Below, one piece after another: positions 24,268 through 37,600 of a stretch of 64,000 bases of DNA (position 1 is the stretch's first letter; every line of letters begins with the position of its first letter). The notes beneath the pieces are model-generated. The model had not been told where the DNA came from. It made no database searches and worked only from the letters and a program-made list of their open reading frames with translations. Both the position numbers and the translations under genes were made by a program. The DNA comes from Antedon mediterranea. Taxonomy: Eukaryota; Echinodermata; Crinoidea; Comatulida; Antedonidae. The stretch covers positions 6,783,001 to 6,847,000 of the forward strand of contig NC_092670.1 in NCBI RefSeq assembly GCF_964355755.1. The letters run 5' to 3'.

Positions 24268-26304
24268 TGTTACGTGTGACGAGAGTCAGGTGTCACATGC
24301 AAATGAATCCAGTCGCGCGCCGGTGGTCAAATAGACCAGGGGTGGCGCCAGGATCTTCCCGACGCGGGGCTACATTCCTCGACGAGGGGGCTATGCGAGC
24401 GAAGCGAGCATCACGAGGCTGGGGGCCAGGGGGCCGCCAAGGGCCCCCGGTGGGGGTCCAGGGGGCTTCGCCCCCGGAAGCAACGCGTTCTAGCGTCATT
24501 TGAGGTCATTTTAATCAGATTTAGGGTAGCCATTTTTTCCATTTTTTATAATGCATAAATAAAATACTGCGTGCAAAAAAACGATGCGCGATGACTGTTT
24601 CATTCAATCCATATTTTTCAATTTAAAAAATAAAAGTTCAAAGAAAATTTAGAAAAATAGAGTTGGAGGTCCCGGAAATTGGACTTATTATACTTCAAAA
24701 CATGAAACAAAATATATAAGTCCCTATCATGGTTGTGACTGAGCTAAGAAATGTTCGAAAAATAGAGATGTTAGGTCCCGGAAAATGCACTTCTTGTACT
24801 TCGAAATATGACCAGCTTTATTGTTGGGGCTGAGCTAAGAAAATGTTTAAAACTAGAGCAGCAGTTCTTCAAAAAATTGCATTTTATACTTTGGAAACAT
24901 CAGGCCTAGAGGCTTAAAAAACGCAAGCGTAGACATTTTTCAGTCGGGGAAATAAGTTTATTCCTCCCAAGTGTATGCGTGCGTACCATCTGGACTTCCG
25001 GGTGGTGAGAAATTCATGACATACAGGACATTGAAAATGTAATAACTTAGCTATAATAAGATGTTGGCTAAGCGAAAATGGCATGTTTTTTTATTTAGTA
25101 ATGGATGAAAAATTTATTTTAGGTGCCCCACGGTACAGAAGGTTACTTGTAAATTAAACAATTGGTGAACATACGAACAATTAACATAATTTGTTTTTGC
25201 TGTAGTGTAGCGTACGTCGACGCAGTACACGACGTAACCGTCAGTAAACTTCGCCTGGAAAATAACTACAGTACACATTTTGGTCGCTGGATGGAACATG
25301 ATATCACGCGTCTCGACCCAACGTTGAACGATTCGTACAAATAGATACCGCCAGACAAGTGCGAACCTAGCTATTGTTTTCTATAGTAAGTTAGATCGCT
25401 GGCAATAATGAATGCATATAAAGTGCTTAATATCACTCTGACGTACTCTCACGGTCAATGAAACGTCGCGCGGTTTTCTAGGCGCTGAAACTAGCTACGA
25501 AGTGAACGCGAACGTTTTTTACTGTATATTATATTCCCCGACAAAAAGTACCCGTGTTCCCTTCGGTAACCGTCGGTAAACTTCGCCTGGAAAAAAACTA
25601 CATTACACATTTTGGTCCCTGGATGGAACTTGATATCACGCGTCTCGACCCAACGTTGAACGATTCGTACAAAGGGATACCGCCAGACAAGTGCGTACCT
25701 AGCTAATGTTTAGTAGTAAGTTAGATCGCTGGCAATAAATGAATGCATAAAAGTGCATAATAGCCCTCTGACGTACTCTCACGGTCAATGGAACGTCGTG
25801 GTTTTCTAGGCACTGAAGCTATGAAGTGAACGTGAACGTTTTTTACTGTATATTATATTCCCCGGCAAAAAGTACCCGTGTTCCCCGACGGGGGGGCTAG
25901 GCTCCCCGACGAGGGGGCTAGAGCCCCCGTAGCCCCCCCGCTGGCGCCACCACTGAAGTGGACGAATCAGAATGGAGCGTTGTGGTGCGCGGTATTTTGG
26001 AAAGCTGTGTTGGGTGTGTGATACAAAGAAGGGACTGACTCACGAGACGGGACAGGTCGGAGACGCTGGCAGTGAACTGTGTTCAAGACGGGAAGCGAGG
26101 TAGGATGATAAGAATGGAGAAGTTTGTGATTCAAACCAACCACTCGGTATCATACCTATCTATAGTTGTGTCATGTATTTTGTGCACCGTGAAAGGAAAT
26201 AAATGGAGCTCGTGCTTCTTGCATAATACTCTGAGTCTCGGTTATTGTTTGTTCCAAACCTCGTTGTTGCTATTTAGGTATTTCGGCCAAAACTGGTCGT
26301 AACA
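24268..26304. mobile_element. Solo LTR (TG...CA, 4-bp TSD), split by a hAT-like element
   Basis: Starts TGTTACG and ends CGTAACA with CTAG on both sides (24264-24267, 26305-26308). Removing the nested element leaves about 410 bp. The similar flank at about 26950-27020 lacks it, an empty-site paralogue. TG/CA ends with a 4-bp TSD point to a Ty3/Gypsy-type LTR; no internal region or second LTR is present. Confidence 0.75.
24337..25955. mobile_element. hAT-like non-autonomous element
   Basis: TIRs CAGGGGTGGCGCCAG and CTGGCGCCACCACTG, flanked by imperfect 8-bp copies AAATAGAC (24329-24336) and AAGTGGAC (25956-25963). CAG/CTG ends with an 8-bp TSD fit hAT. Both ends are very GC-rich with GGGGGCT words and hairpins. 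An internal tandem duplication of about 332 bp (from 25235 and from 25567) is present. No transposase frame. Confidence 0.75.
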
Positions 26305-27471
26305 CTAGAATAAACAAGGAAGTAATAGGTTTATATTTATTTAGTATTTCTTGGTTCATATCTAATAAGTACTATGCGCTTTTTCTTTGTACCTTCACAA
26401 TTTGCAACCTTCAAAAGAGAAACTTCTTATGTTAAATCAAATTTAGTAAAACCAATTTTGTGTTTATATTATGGTATCACTCACAGAATACTATACTCGT
26501 CTTGGCAGTTTTGATAAATTTGCGGTGGTATAGTTCACATTTAAAACATTCAACTTTGCTTATTGTCATGGTAAATTGAAATAGTGGCAGTGTATTGTAG
26601 TTTATTACACCGCTACTACTTGTAATATATATTTTCCAACTGCAGTAATATTTTTAAATATTATCGGTACAGTATCTATATATTCCTCCAGTATCATGAT
26701 CAAGTTTTGATAATACAAAATCACTTTTGTTTCACTTGTGTCTTCTAGAATCATGCCATAACCTATCTCTTAACTTAACCTTACAAGATACAGACAAAAC
26801 ACACACACACTAAAAATAAGTTACTGTATCACTAGGCATATATTTGAGTGTGTGGGGATACAGCACTGAGTATCTAGTATTAAAATCATAGAATGTAACT
26901 CCAAGTAACCCTTCCACACAATTGTTGCATGACTTCCTTATACATATCGACTTTCTATTTTATGACGTTTTCTACAGAATATTCAAAAGAAAGTCACAGA
27001 ATAAACAAGGAACCTACAAGTTCATAAAGCAGTAATAGGTTTATAATTATTTAGTATTTCTCGGTTCAAATAGAATCCTACATTATTCAAAAGTGTTTTG
27101 AAAGGCTACGATTCAAAATAATGTACAATGTATTGTAAACTATAATGCATTATTCTTTATTACTCTTTTGAACCTCCTAGTACCTATTTAAACATAAGAT
27201 CAAGCTAAACGTATATAAAGCACTATTTATACATGTATTTATTAGTTTCTTGTCCAAACAAACAACTAGTTTTATATTTATTTAGTATTTCTTGGTTCAA
27301 ATAGAATTCTATATATCCAAAAAGTTTTTTGAAAGGCTACGATTCAAAATAAACACGTCACAACTGTCTACGTTCGTCTACAAAAATATAAACACCAATA
27401 TAAAACCATTTGAGCATCTTAATCCTTTGAACCCCACGGTACTATTTAAACATATCAGATCAAGATAAACG
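26305..27471. other. Upstream flank of gene 2 with local duplications
   Basis: Repeated blocks: TTCTACAGAATATTCAAAAG (24232 and 26970), ATTTAGTATTTCT-x-GGTTCA (26340, 27050, 27285), GAAAGGCTACGATTCAAAAT (27099 and 27331) and the TATA block (27188 and 27445). About 250 bp just upstream of the gene is thus tandemly duplicated. No exon seen. Confidence 0.6.
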
Positions 27472-27480
27472 TATATAAAG
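27472..27480 (+). promoter_or_regulatory. Candidate TATA box of gene 2
   Basis: TATATAAAG lies about 150 bp upstream of the start codon, inside a duplicated block whose other copy has the same TATATAAAG at 27212-27220. Position and sequence suit a core promoter; no transcript evidence. Confidence 0.45.
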
Positions 27481-27626
27481 AACTATTTCTACATTCATTT
27501 ATTGATACTGTTCCATTCAACTTTGTGTACATTTCACATGTTTACACCATTTTAAAGATATTATTTTGAGTGAAACTTTTTAGTTGTATCAGACGATACC
27601 TACCTCGTGTTTACATTTATAGGAAA

Positions 27627-27684
27627 ATGTTACTAACATTTCTGATTTTGATACTTCGAATATCTAATCTTGTCAATTCACAAA
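27627..27684 (+). CDS. Gene 2 exon 1: signal peptide
   Basis: ATG followed by [19 protein letters not shown], a hydrophobic leader ending near a cleavable Ser-Gln. Ends in phase 1 at GTGAGT. No upstream in-frame alternative with a better leader was seen. Confidence 0.75.
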
Positions 27685-30600
27685 GTGAGTATTTTTGTCC
27701 AAATTAGCTTTATAACTGACAGTTGTTTCGCAATGGTTTGTATTGATTGATAATTACAAATACTATAAACGTTTTAAGTAGTGTATCGTCACATGCTAAT
27801 GTACTATTAATAATGTACTAAAATCGAATGTTAATACCATGCTCATAAATATTTTCCACAGATTATTCTGAAAATAAGTTCTAACGCAAAGATTGGCAAT
27901 GTCAAAGTAATTTATTTTTGTATATCCGCTTATACGTTTAAATTTTACTTTAGCATTTTGTTTTTCCTTCACCAACACATAAATTGACAAGATGATACAA
28001 TGTTAAAAATGTAATTGTTAGGTCACATATATATTTTACATATTATAATATTATTATTAGGTAGGCCGAATAAAAAATAATTCGTCTTTGCGTATTCTAG
28101 GATATATACGATTTATGATCCTCGCAGCGGTAGTTATGTGATGCAATTTCAACCAATCACGTTCACGTATTTACATAGGCTATGTAATATATATAATTTA
28201 TATATTTCATTTATATTTATAATAATGTTGACAATAATTTGTTCTTGAGCTATGGAAAATGTTGTACTCTGTATTATTTTTGCGATATAAAATATGAAAT
28301 GAATAATTAATTAGTTGTTAGTGAAAAAAAGTTCTTAATTGTATTTTTTTCACAGTCACATTTGATAATTGTCCAGGAGATGAGACAATAAACAACACCG
28401 GGGCATTTCCATATGCATACACTATCCCAGTGATTACAGCAACCGTGAATTCAAGTGGTTTAGCTGCAGATGTCCAGATTACATCAACACCTGCATATTT
28501 TCCAGGTATTGTTGTAAACTTTGGAGTAAATTACGTTATTATTCTTCAATATACAGCGTTTGCCAATGGTGAAACGGGCGTTATATGTGAATTTTCTGTA
28601 ACATTTCTCGGTAAGTATCTCATAATGTTTGTCATATGCAGCAATGTCAATAAATAATAATAATAATATAATAAATCACCATCAACAAAATTATAATAGT
28701 CTTTGTCAGCAAATGATTGTGATAATTAGAAATAAGTATCATTTGTCATATGAGTATTTAGTAAATTATTTTTTCTAACAGTAACTTATTAATTTATCCT
28801 ATACCATTTTAAGTAAAATAATTCTAATATCCTAAATTAAAAGAGTTCAGTTCAGTTCAATAACGTTTATTCCATAATGGTAAACATTATAACAGTAAAA
28901 CAATATATAATACAAATCGTCCAATTTAACCCATTTCCCGAACACCGTTCAAGAAAATAAAATCATGTACCTTTAATAATTTCGAACCCTATCTGACTCA
29001 ATATTTAACAAATTAAAATATTATTGTATATATATAGTGTTTAGATAGTGAGTCGGATAGGGTTCGAAATTCGAAATTATTATAGCAGACTGTTATTATT
29101 TTGTTATTGAAGTTTGTCGAGCAGTCGAATGCCCAAATGACATTGCAGTAATGTAAATATGGTACAATTGCAGTGAATTTTCACTCTTATCTTGTAAAAT
29201 TAAAGAGTTATAAAGGATGAGCAAAGTACATCTAGGGAAAATTGCTTTTGCTATTTGTGTACATATAAAATTATTGTGACTGATTTTTCTAATTTTCTTG
29301 AATAAAGAATAAAAACACATGGGAATAGTGTTTTTCTTTGCCTTGTGACTCTAAATCCAAGATGGTCGCACACATCCAAATCGGTTGCCAAATTGATTTA
29401 AATGTTATTTTATACTTTAAATCTAATTACATAGATTTAGGCCTATTGATTTATTTAATTCAATATTATTCAAAAGATACTGGTGATCCCTACTACCCAG
29501 ATTGTCCCACTGAACCTTTAGTGTTTAATACAAGTGACTCTAATACGACTGAGACAACATGGAATGAACCAACACCTACAGATGCATCCTCTGGTATAAT
29601 ATCCGAGTCAGCGCAGACTAACCCAGCTGAAACATCACCGACTAACTTTCCCATAGGAGAGACTAATCTTTCATACACAGCTACTGATGGAAGTGGTAAC
29701 ATTGGATTTTGTATTATAACAGTTCATGTAATTGGTAGGTAAAATTTATTAAGATATTTGTTTTTAAAAGCTAAATTTTTATGTGGCATCATTTGATTTA
29801 ATTGCGTAATCCTCTTCGGATCCTTGCACACGTCATGTTGTTTTCACCGCGCCAGCGGTCTCTTTGTAGCGCGTTCCGTTCTGATATTAGTAGAGGTAGG
29901 CCGGTATGTCGCGGCCGGTATCATCTTTTAGTTGATCTTTCCATCTCTTTGGCGGACGCCCTCTTGGTCTTTTGTTTTTACATCTAGGTGTAAACAGTTG
30001 TAAAAGGAACTACTGTAGTTATTCTGACTTACCATCTAGTAAGCGCACACATATCGTTCGAAAAACCAATAATGATGTGTCCGTGTTAGGGTTTGAACAT
30101 CAGAAATGTATGTAAGTGATAATTATAGGACGTGTACACAAATCACACTCATTCTCAGGCAAAATGTTCATCTTAAGTGTATTTTGTTACAAAAATTGAA
30201 CAAAAAATGATGTAGAATCTGTCGGTCTAATTATATTAACTACATTCGTTATATCATCACTATTACAACTAGATTTGAACTCGTCACGGTGACGAGTTAG
30301 GCTATCGCGCAACCCATCGTAACATGCACATGTTTTTTATTAATTGCACTTTGCACAATTGCACTACAACAATTGTAACGAACAGCTGGAATGGATCAAA
30401 ATCGTTCAATAAGCGTCAACAGTTGACAGTATCTGAACTGTAAACGGTTTAGTTGACGGTTAGTTTTGATTTTACACCACGCATGTTTATTTTATTGTTA
30501 TAATATGATGACCTTTTCAAATTAAAAAAAAAGTTCATAAGTCTAAAAAGCAATTGTTTTAGTAATAGAATATTGTAAATTTGAAGAAATATTGATGACG

Positions 30601-33600
30601 TTTACGCAGTATGCGCTCTATTGAATATGATGAACTGTGTCGAAAGAGACAACATTCCTATATTTTACATTCGTGTGGCCATATGATGACGTCACAATCC
30701 CCGAGAGGGAAAAAGTTCTGAATGAATTCATATCTATAACATATCTGCTTAGATATTAAATTTAAAACATCGGGGGTCACCAGCCATTCCGGAAAGCTAT
30801 AATCGAATCAAAATAGGCATATTTTTGCACAAATTTGCTTAAAATTACAAATTGAAAAAGGCTGTTAGTTTTGAATTATTTATAGTCAATTTAAGAATTT
30901 CAGAAAATCGCGCGTAGTTACGCTGCGCAACCATATTTTCATTAAACCAAAACTTGTTGCACAACTACATATATACGTGCATCTGCTGGCCAAGTTACAA
31001 CATAACTGCTACGCCCTTTTTTAGATCTGCTACGGACAAAAAATGAGCAGAAAAATGACATTTTTGACAATAACAATAGGCTATCGTTCTACAGAGAGCA
31101 ATAGCGTAATTATTGATAGCGTGATTATTGATAGTCCACATTGTTTCTAATTGCAGAAAGTGATGATAAATCGGGTTTTGATTTTATACTAGTTGTACTT
31201 GAATCTTAACTACTGTACAATTTTCCATTACTGGTTTTGAGAAGTACATATGAAGAATCTAGTATTATGTTATTTCTTAACTCATATGGAGGCAACGTGA
31301 TTTTTAAAAACTTAATACATTTTACAATTCATATTTGCAAAATCTGATTACTTATGATTAATTAGTATTATTGATATACATTGCACTCCTAATTACCATA
31401 GATATCGGAGACCCTATTGTGACAGAGTATCCTAATGATACAACAATTGATACAGACTCTGGACAGCCAACAGCTTTATATAACTGGACAGCTCCCGTTG
31501 CTACAGACAATTCTGGTACAGTGGTCATCTTTTACAAAACTTATGGAGTGACCTTTAGCAGTCCATCTTACAACTTTCCCATTGGAGCTAGTGGGGTAAC
31601 AGTCAATGTGACAGACCTATCTGGAAACAGCGTTTCAGGGACGTTCACCGTCACTGTTAAAGGTATAAAACAACTTAGTATTTCTACTGCACAAACAAAA
31701 AATAAGAGATTGTTATTAATATTACCTATTCCTACCTTTTCCTAAATAATTGATCAGTTCACTTGAATTATATTTTGTAACAACAATCTTCTTTTTTTTT
31801 TGGCGTAAATAAACAAATTATCTGGAACTAAAACAAATAATCCAAATGCTCAATTAACCATGGAATACCCGATTCTGCTACTGTCAATAGGTATGTATCT
31901 GTATAACTATCAGCGTATGCTGTCTGCATAATGGTGTACTTTTAACGTACATATATTATAGAGGGCACTATATAGAGTAAATACAAACATGTACAGCGTT
32001 TGCCAACCGAAATGTTTGGTTAGTGGCAAAGGCTTTAACGTTGCACACTGGAGCCCTCGGTTCAAGGTCCACCTTGGGACAGTAGCAGAATCGGCTGGAA
32101 GTATAATATAACTGATTTAGTAGGGTCGATTAGCACTTTTTGTGTGCACTTTGTGACAAAAGCACTAAACTTGGCAGAAACATTCGTTAGGAACTAACAA
32201 TTCTAGAAGGGGTACCCAAAATTTAATTTAATGATATTTAATATATATTCTCACAGATTTCCACATCTTTATCGTTTCAAATTAATTAATTAAATTTCAG
32301 TATATCACCGGGCGGGTTAGAATTAATGTTCTTTGCCTGCTATATATATATATATATATAAATAAATGTTCGGTTCAATGTAACCGTCTAGAAAGTGCTC
32401 AATACGGTAAAGTAGAGCTAAAATATACGTTAAGTCTGGAAAAGAAGTAAAAACTACAGTTTGGTCTCTACAGGCTTGTTTCGTGAGTCGTGCAACTCAC
32501 TCATCAGGAGACTATAATGAGAAGAATCAATTACAACGCTGCTTATAAGCACATTTACTTGTAGAATTAGCATTTACAGGTGATATGTTTTGGAATGTCA
32601 GCTGTTATGTAACAATGCTTTCTTTCTGTGCCGGCAGGCGGACACAAGTTCGTTACGTTTGTTTAATGTCGATAATTCAGGGTGGCGGATGATAAATAAT
32701 TTCTCTTTGAGGCAGAGATTGCATTTTTTGTTTGCGCTACTATATGCTTTAGTAGATGTCAAGATGCGCCATGAGATTGTATAGTCTGTGTTATTGTCCT
32801 TGAGTGTCCAAATATGTTTACTGAGTTCAGTTGAGTTTCTAGAACGTGAATTACGGAATGATGAGGTGTGATTTCTGTATCGTGTTTTAAAATCATTTTC
32901 AGTAAGTCCGATATAAGTTTCCGAGGTGGATTTGTCTTTGCGTGTAACTGTGGCTTGGTATATTACAGATGATTGTAAGCAATTTCCGTTTAGCGGGCAT
33001 GTGTTTTTCTGTCGGCAGTTGCATGTTTTGTTTTCTTGCGTGTTTTCCACGGATGTTGTTTCGGGCTGGTTGAGTATTCTCTTGTTGTGACTGTCTATTA
33101 TCTGTTTCATATTGTTCATACAACTGTAGCTAATCTTGATAGTTTCTCGTACGAGCCGGTAACCCAGACAAGACAAAAAAAAACAGACAACGAAAAGACA
33201 TTCTGTGGTACAACCCACCGTTCAGCAAAAACGTCAGCACAAACATTGGACAGAAATTCCTATCCCTAGTAGACAAACATTTTCCAAAAGATAACAAACT
33301 AAGAAAAATCTTACCACTAGACCACAGAGCCATGTATGGTATTATCACAGATTTTCACCCACCAGATACATTCTCTCATACAACAGGTTGGTATGATGCT
33401 CGCCCTGTAAGCGAGAGGTTGCAGGTTCGAATCCAGCCAGAGACATTTTTTCATACAACTAAAAAATACGGAACTTTCGCCAATGAGCTATGCTCGACGC
33501 GATTATGAGATCATGTTCCAAATATGAGCACTGTTTCTATAATTTACAGTATGATTTATATATAATTTACACAGTGCTACGCAACATCATTGATTTACAT

Positions 33601-33922
33601 ATACACAATATTATTTAAAAAAACCGTTGCGAATTAAAGTTGGAATTTATTCTGACTTGTTAAGCCTCCACTGATTGTGAGGGCGTTTGTTGTATGAGAG
33701 AATGTATCTGGTGGGTGAAAATCTGTGATAATACCATACATGGCTCTGTGGTCTAGTGGTATGATACTCGCCCTGTAAGCGAGAGGTTGCAGGTTCGAAT
33801 CCAGCCAGAGACATTTTTTCATACAACTAAAAAATACGGAACTTTCACCAATGAGCTATGCTCGACGCGATTATGAGATCATGTTCCGAATATGAGCACT
33901 GTTTCTATAATTTACCGTATGA

Positions 33923-33961
<39 letters not shown>

Positions 33962-34568
33962 TATCCGCCGTACCACGCCGAGAATGTTAAAGAGTCGTTA
34001 TCCAATCGAGTTCGAACAATACCATGAAAGCCCCAGTGGTCTAATGGTTAGGACATCTGCATATCAAGCAGGCGGTCCGAGTTCGAGTCTCGGTTGGGGC
34101 GACTTTTTCTCATTCTCACAGATTTCCTCATCTTTATCGATTCAAATTAATTAATTAAATTTCAGTATATCACCGGAAGGTTTAGAATTAATGTTCTTTG
34201 CCTCTTGTGTTTATATATATTTAAAAGTATCTCTTCGGAGATCCCGCCTCGTGAATAAAAATACTGAAAGATGAGGGCGTATCAATTTGATCTCTGTTGC
34301 GCGTGCGTACAACTGAGGACTAGTGCTGTTCCACCGTACCACGCCGAGAATGTTAAAGAGTCGTTATCCAATCGAGTTCGAACAATACCATGAAAGCCCC
34401 AGTGGTCTAATGGTTAGGACATCTGCATATCAAGCAGGCGGTCCGAGTCTCGGTTGGGGCGACTTTTTCTCATTCTCACAGATTTCCTCATCTTTATCGT
34501 TTCAAATTAATTAATTAAATTTCAGTATATCACCGGGCGGTTTGGAATTAATGTTCTTTGCCTCTTGT

Positions 34569-34656
<88 letters not shown>

Positions 34657-37600
34657 CCAAAGGTAAATTACTGAAAAAAATGACAATGCTGTGGGTATCA
34701 GTGGCTGGATCTCAATGGAGATACAAAAATAAAAAGCGAAAAGCTAAATCAAAACGATAAAGTAAACAGCCAGAAAAGTTAGCAGAGCTTTCGGGCAACA
34801 CTAGCCCTTCATCAGTGCAAGTGAAGGAATTTGGATAACGTCATAGTATAAAGCTGTATATATATATAAATCAATGATGTTGCGTAGCACTGTGTAAATT
34901 ATATATAAATCATACTGTAAATTATATGTAATTATAAATATAAATTACATAAATATGTCAAGTTTGGTATCAAATTATAGCTTATGACATTACAATACCT
35001 CTAACATGAGAAAAAAATAACTTCACAATATAATGACGTCATCAAAACCACACCCATTATATATTACATATTTAAATAATTAATATTTTTTAATTGGATT
35101 AATAAATACAACTGTAGAGTAACCGTTTCTCTAAAAACCGTGCTGGTAATCTCACAGCTCTGCCACATCTTGTGTTTTTAGAAATAGATTTTTGGTATGT
35201 TTATTGTTGGTCTGTTGTATCTTGTTTAATATTTCGGTTGCTGGATATATCGTTAAGACGGTTAAAATTCACTTGCGCGGGTACATAATAATACTCTGGA
35301 GATGTGACTTTAGCAATAACTGTCAACTAATTGATTGACTAATTGACTGTCAAATACCACCTGCTGAACAATTAAATCTCTACGTAAAAGAACATTAGGC
35401 CAACAATTATGTAAAGCAATTTGGCTATGCGTTTTAAATCCCATCCTAAGATTTGGGGTCTGTTTATGCTCTTTGTCACATGAACATTATGGTATAATGG
35501 GTTTCTCCAATGTAAAAATTAATTAATTAATCTAAAATATCTAGTAGACTTCCATTAACTGCCTTTGTTTGTCCAAGTACCTTTTCTATACTTCTTGATA
35601 TCAGAAACTTTATTTAATGACATATGAGCACCATATACAATAGTAGAATACAACACAATACTAGAAACATTATCAGAAAGACTATCAGTAAAATCGCCTA
35701 CTATAGACATCCATGAGGTCTTCAAAATCGATATTAGCCCCTTCAGAAGCTGGAAATTGACCCTCATTTCCAGCTACAGTAGTTCTAGTTTTCCGGATGA
35801 TTATGTTTAGGTGAAGACTCGTTCCTGTTGTGTCTTCGTTCAGTTCTTCACTAAGTGAAGATCGTCTGAAGTAATCATACTTCTTTACAGAAGTAGTACC
35901 TCTTTTCACGGTCACCACTACTCTGAATGTGTGTGAATGATCTCTGTATCTACCAGATCGAAAGTTTCATTCGCACTTTCGACTTGCTTTGCAATTTTTA
36001 AATACGCTGTATAAGGTTTGTGCACCATATTCATAACATATCAATTGCAATGCTGGTTGTAACCCATCAAGAAATCGTAGGAAAGCTCCACCGTCTTGCG
36101 CAACAAACCCATAATCAGGAAATGCCTCGAGAACAAAATTTCTCAAATATGCAGCGGACACTTGTAAGGATTCATTCGGCTGACGTGGTCTAGTGTTTAC
36201 CATACGTTTGAATGCATCAATTTAATGTGGCCTTGCTTATAGGCCATAAGCAGTAGCTCAAAAGAAAATGAATTTCGTTGATATTGTGAAATGAATATGT
36301 TACCCACAATATATAAAAAGTTTTCCACGAAATATTTGGTCGATTTTGAGCAATGGCCTCTCAAACGTACCCAACTACTGCAAAAGCGGCACTTTTTACA
36401 CTTTTATGGGCCAATATCTTTAAGGATCCTTGTTCAAATGTTATTATACTTCTCTGTGAATAGTCTAGTATATTTTGAACACCAACAATTTAAAATTTTG
36501 AAAATAAGTATTTCGTATGTCAGGAAAACTGAAAAATTACAATTATTTAGTTGTAATTGTACTTTTCAAGATTTCTTAGACACAATTTCTTTTTAACTAA
36601 TTGACATACCCTATTTATATTTTTTCCCCCAACTATTTGAGAGGATTGTTAACCAACATTTAAAGTTTCAACTTAAAGTTGCTATTTATGAAGCTGCAAA
36701 AACTGTGATTTGGCCAATTTGATAGATAATTTTAATATATTTAGTCGTTTTTTGAGCAGTTATATCTTTATAATCATCTCTCACTATGTATTTATGTTCA
36801 CGCAATGGGTATGCTAGTGAGTTAGTGACACACAAGTGAAGTTTCAACTCAATTTTATAGTTAATTTTGATGTTTTTTTGTTTTAGAGGAGTACGTAGGC
36901 CTACATGATTTCTCTTTTTTATTTCATACTCATCCAACAGCGAGTAACCCGCCAATTACAGGATGGATAAACTATTTAAAATTTCACAAGACAAACATAT
37001 ACACAAGATGCTCTACATAAAAATTGTACATGAGAAAAAACCCTGACATATGACAGGACTTGAACCCAGGACCCTTAGATTGGTAGCCAAGCATCATAAC
37101 CACCAAGCCACAGCTCCACTCCCTTAGAAAGTGACTTGCCATAATACGAATACGAATAGAACTTACGAATATAACTTTATTGCAATCAAACGAAAGATTT
37201 AAGTTTAACAAAAGCGTTTCACTCAGAACAATAAAATGCAATATAAAAATATAAAAGACATTTAGAAAGGTAGAACATACAATCAAAATATTAAAACAAA
37301 ATTACAATAAAATATCACTTAATATATCTTACTTGAATATCTTACTTGAATCTTCGGGCTCTTGATTAAGGCAAATGCCTTTTAAACGCCCTCCATTTCT
37401 TCTGTATTTATCTAGAATTGGTAGCAAAATTTATCTCCCATTGCTCTGTCTTTGTTTAGTTGATCCTTGAATGCATTTATGTTTTCTGCTTGTACTGTAG
37501 TGTGGTATAGATTGTTCCATGTGTTGACGATTCTACATGAAAAGGAGTGGCTTCTGATTTTCAGTCGGGCTCTTGGCTTTCTTAATTTGAATTGATGGCC

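Noticed and set aside
24267-24503. GC-rich open frames on both strands
   Set aside because: They lie across the LTR/hAT junction in GC-rich terminal hairpins, with no homology and no conserved start.
33858-34154. Frames through TA microsatellites and the SINE
   Set aside because: They translate to Ile-Tyr runs and tRNA-like sequence and are not genes.
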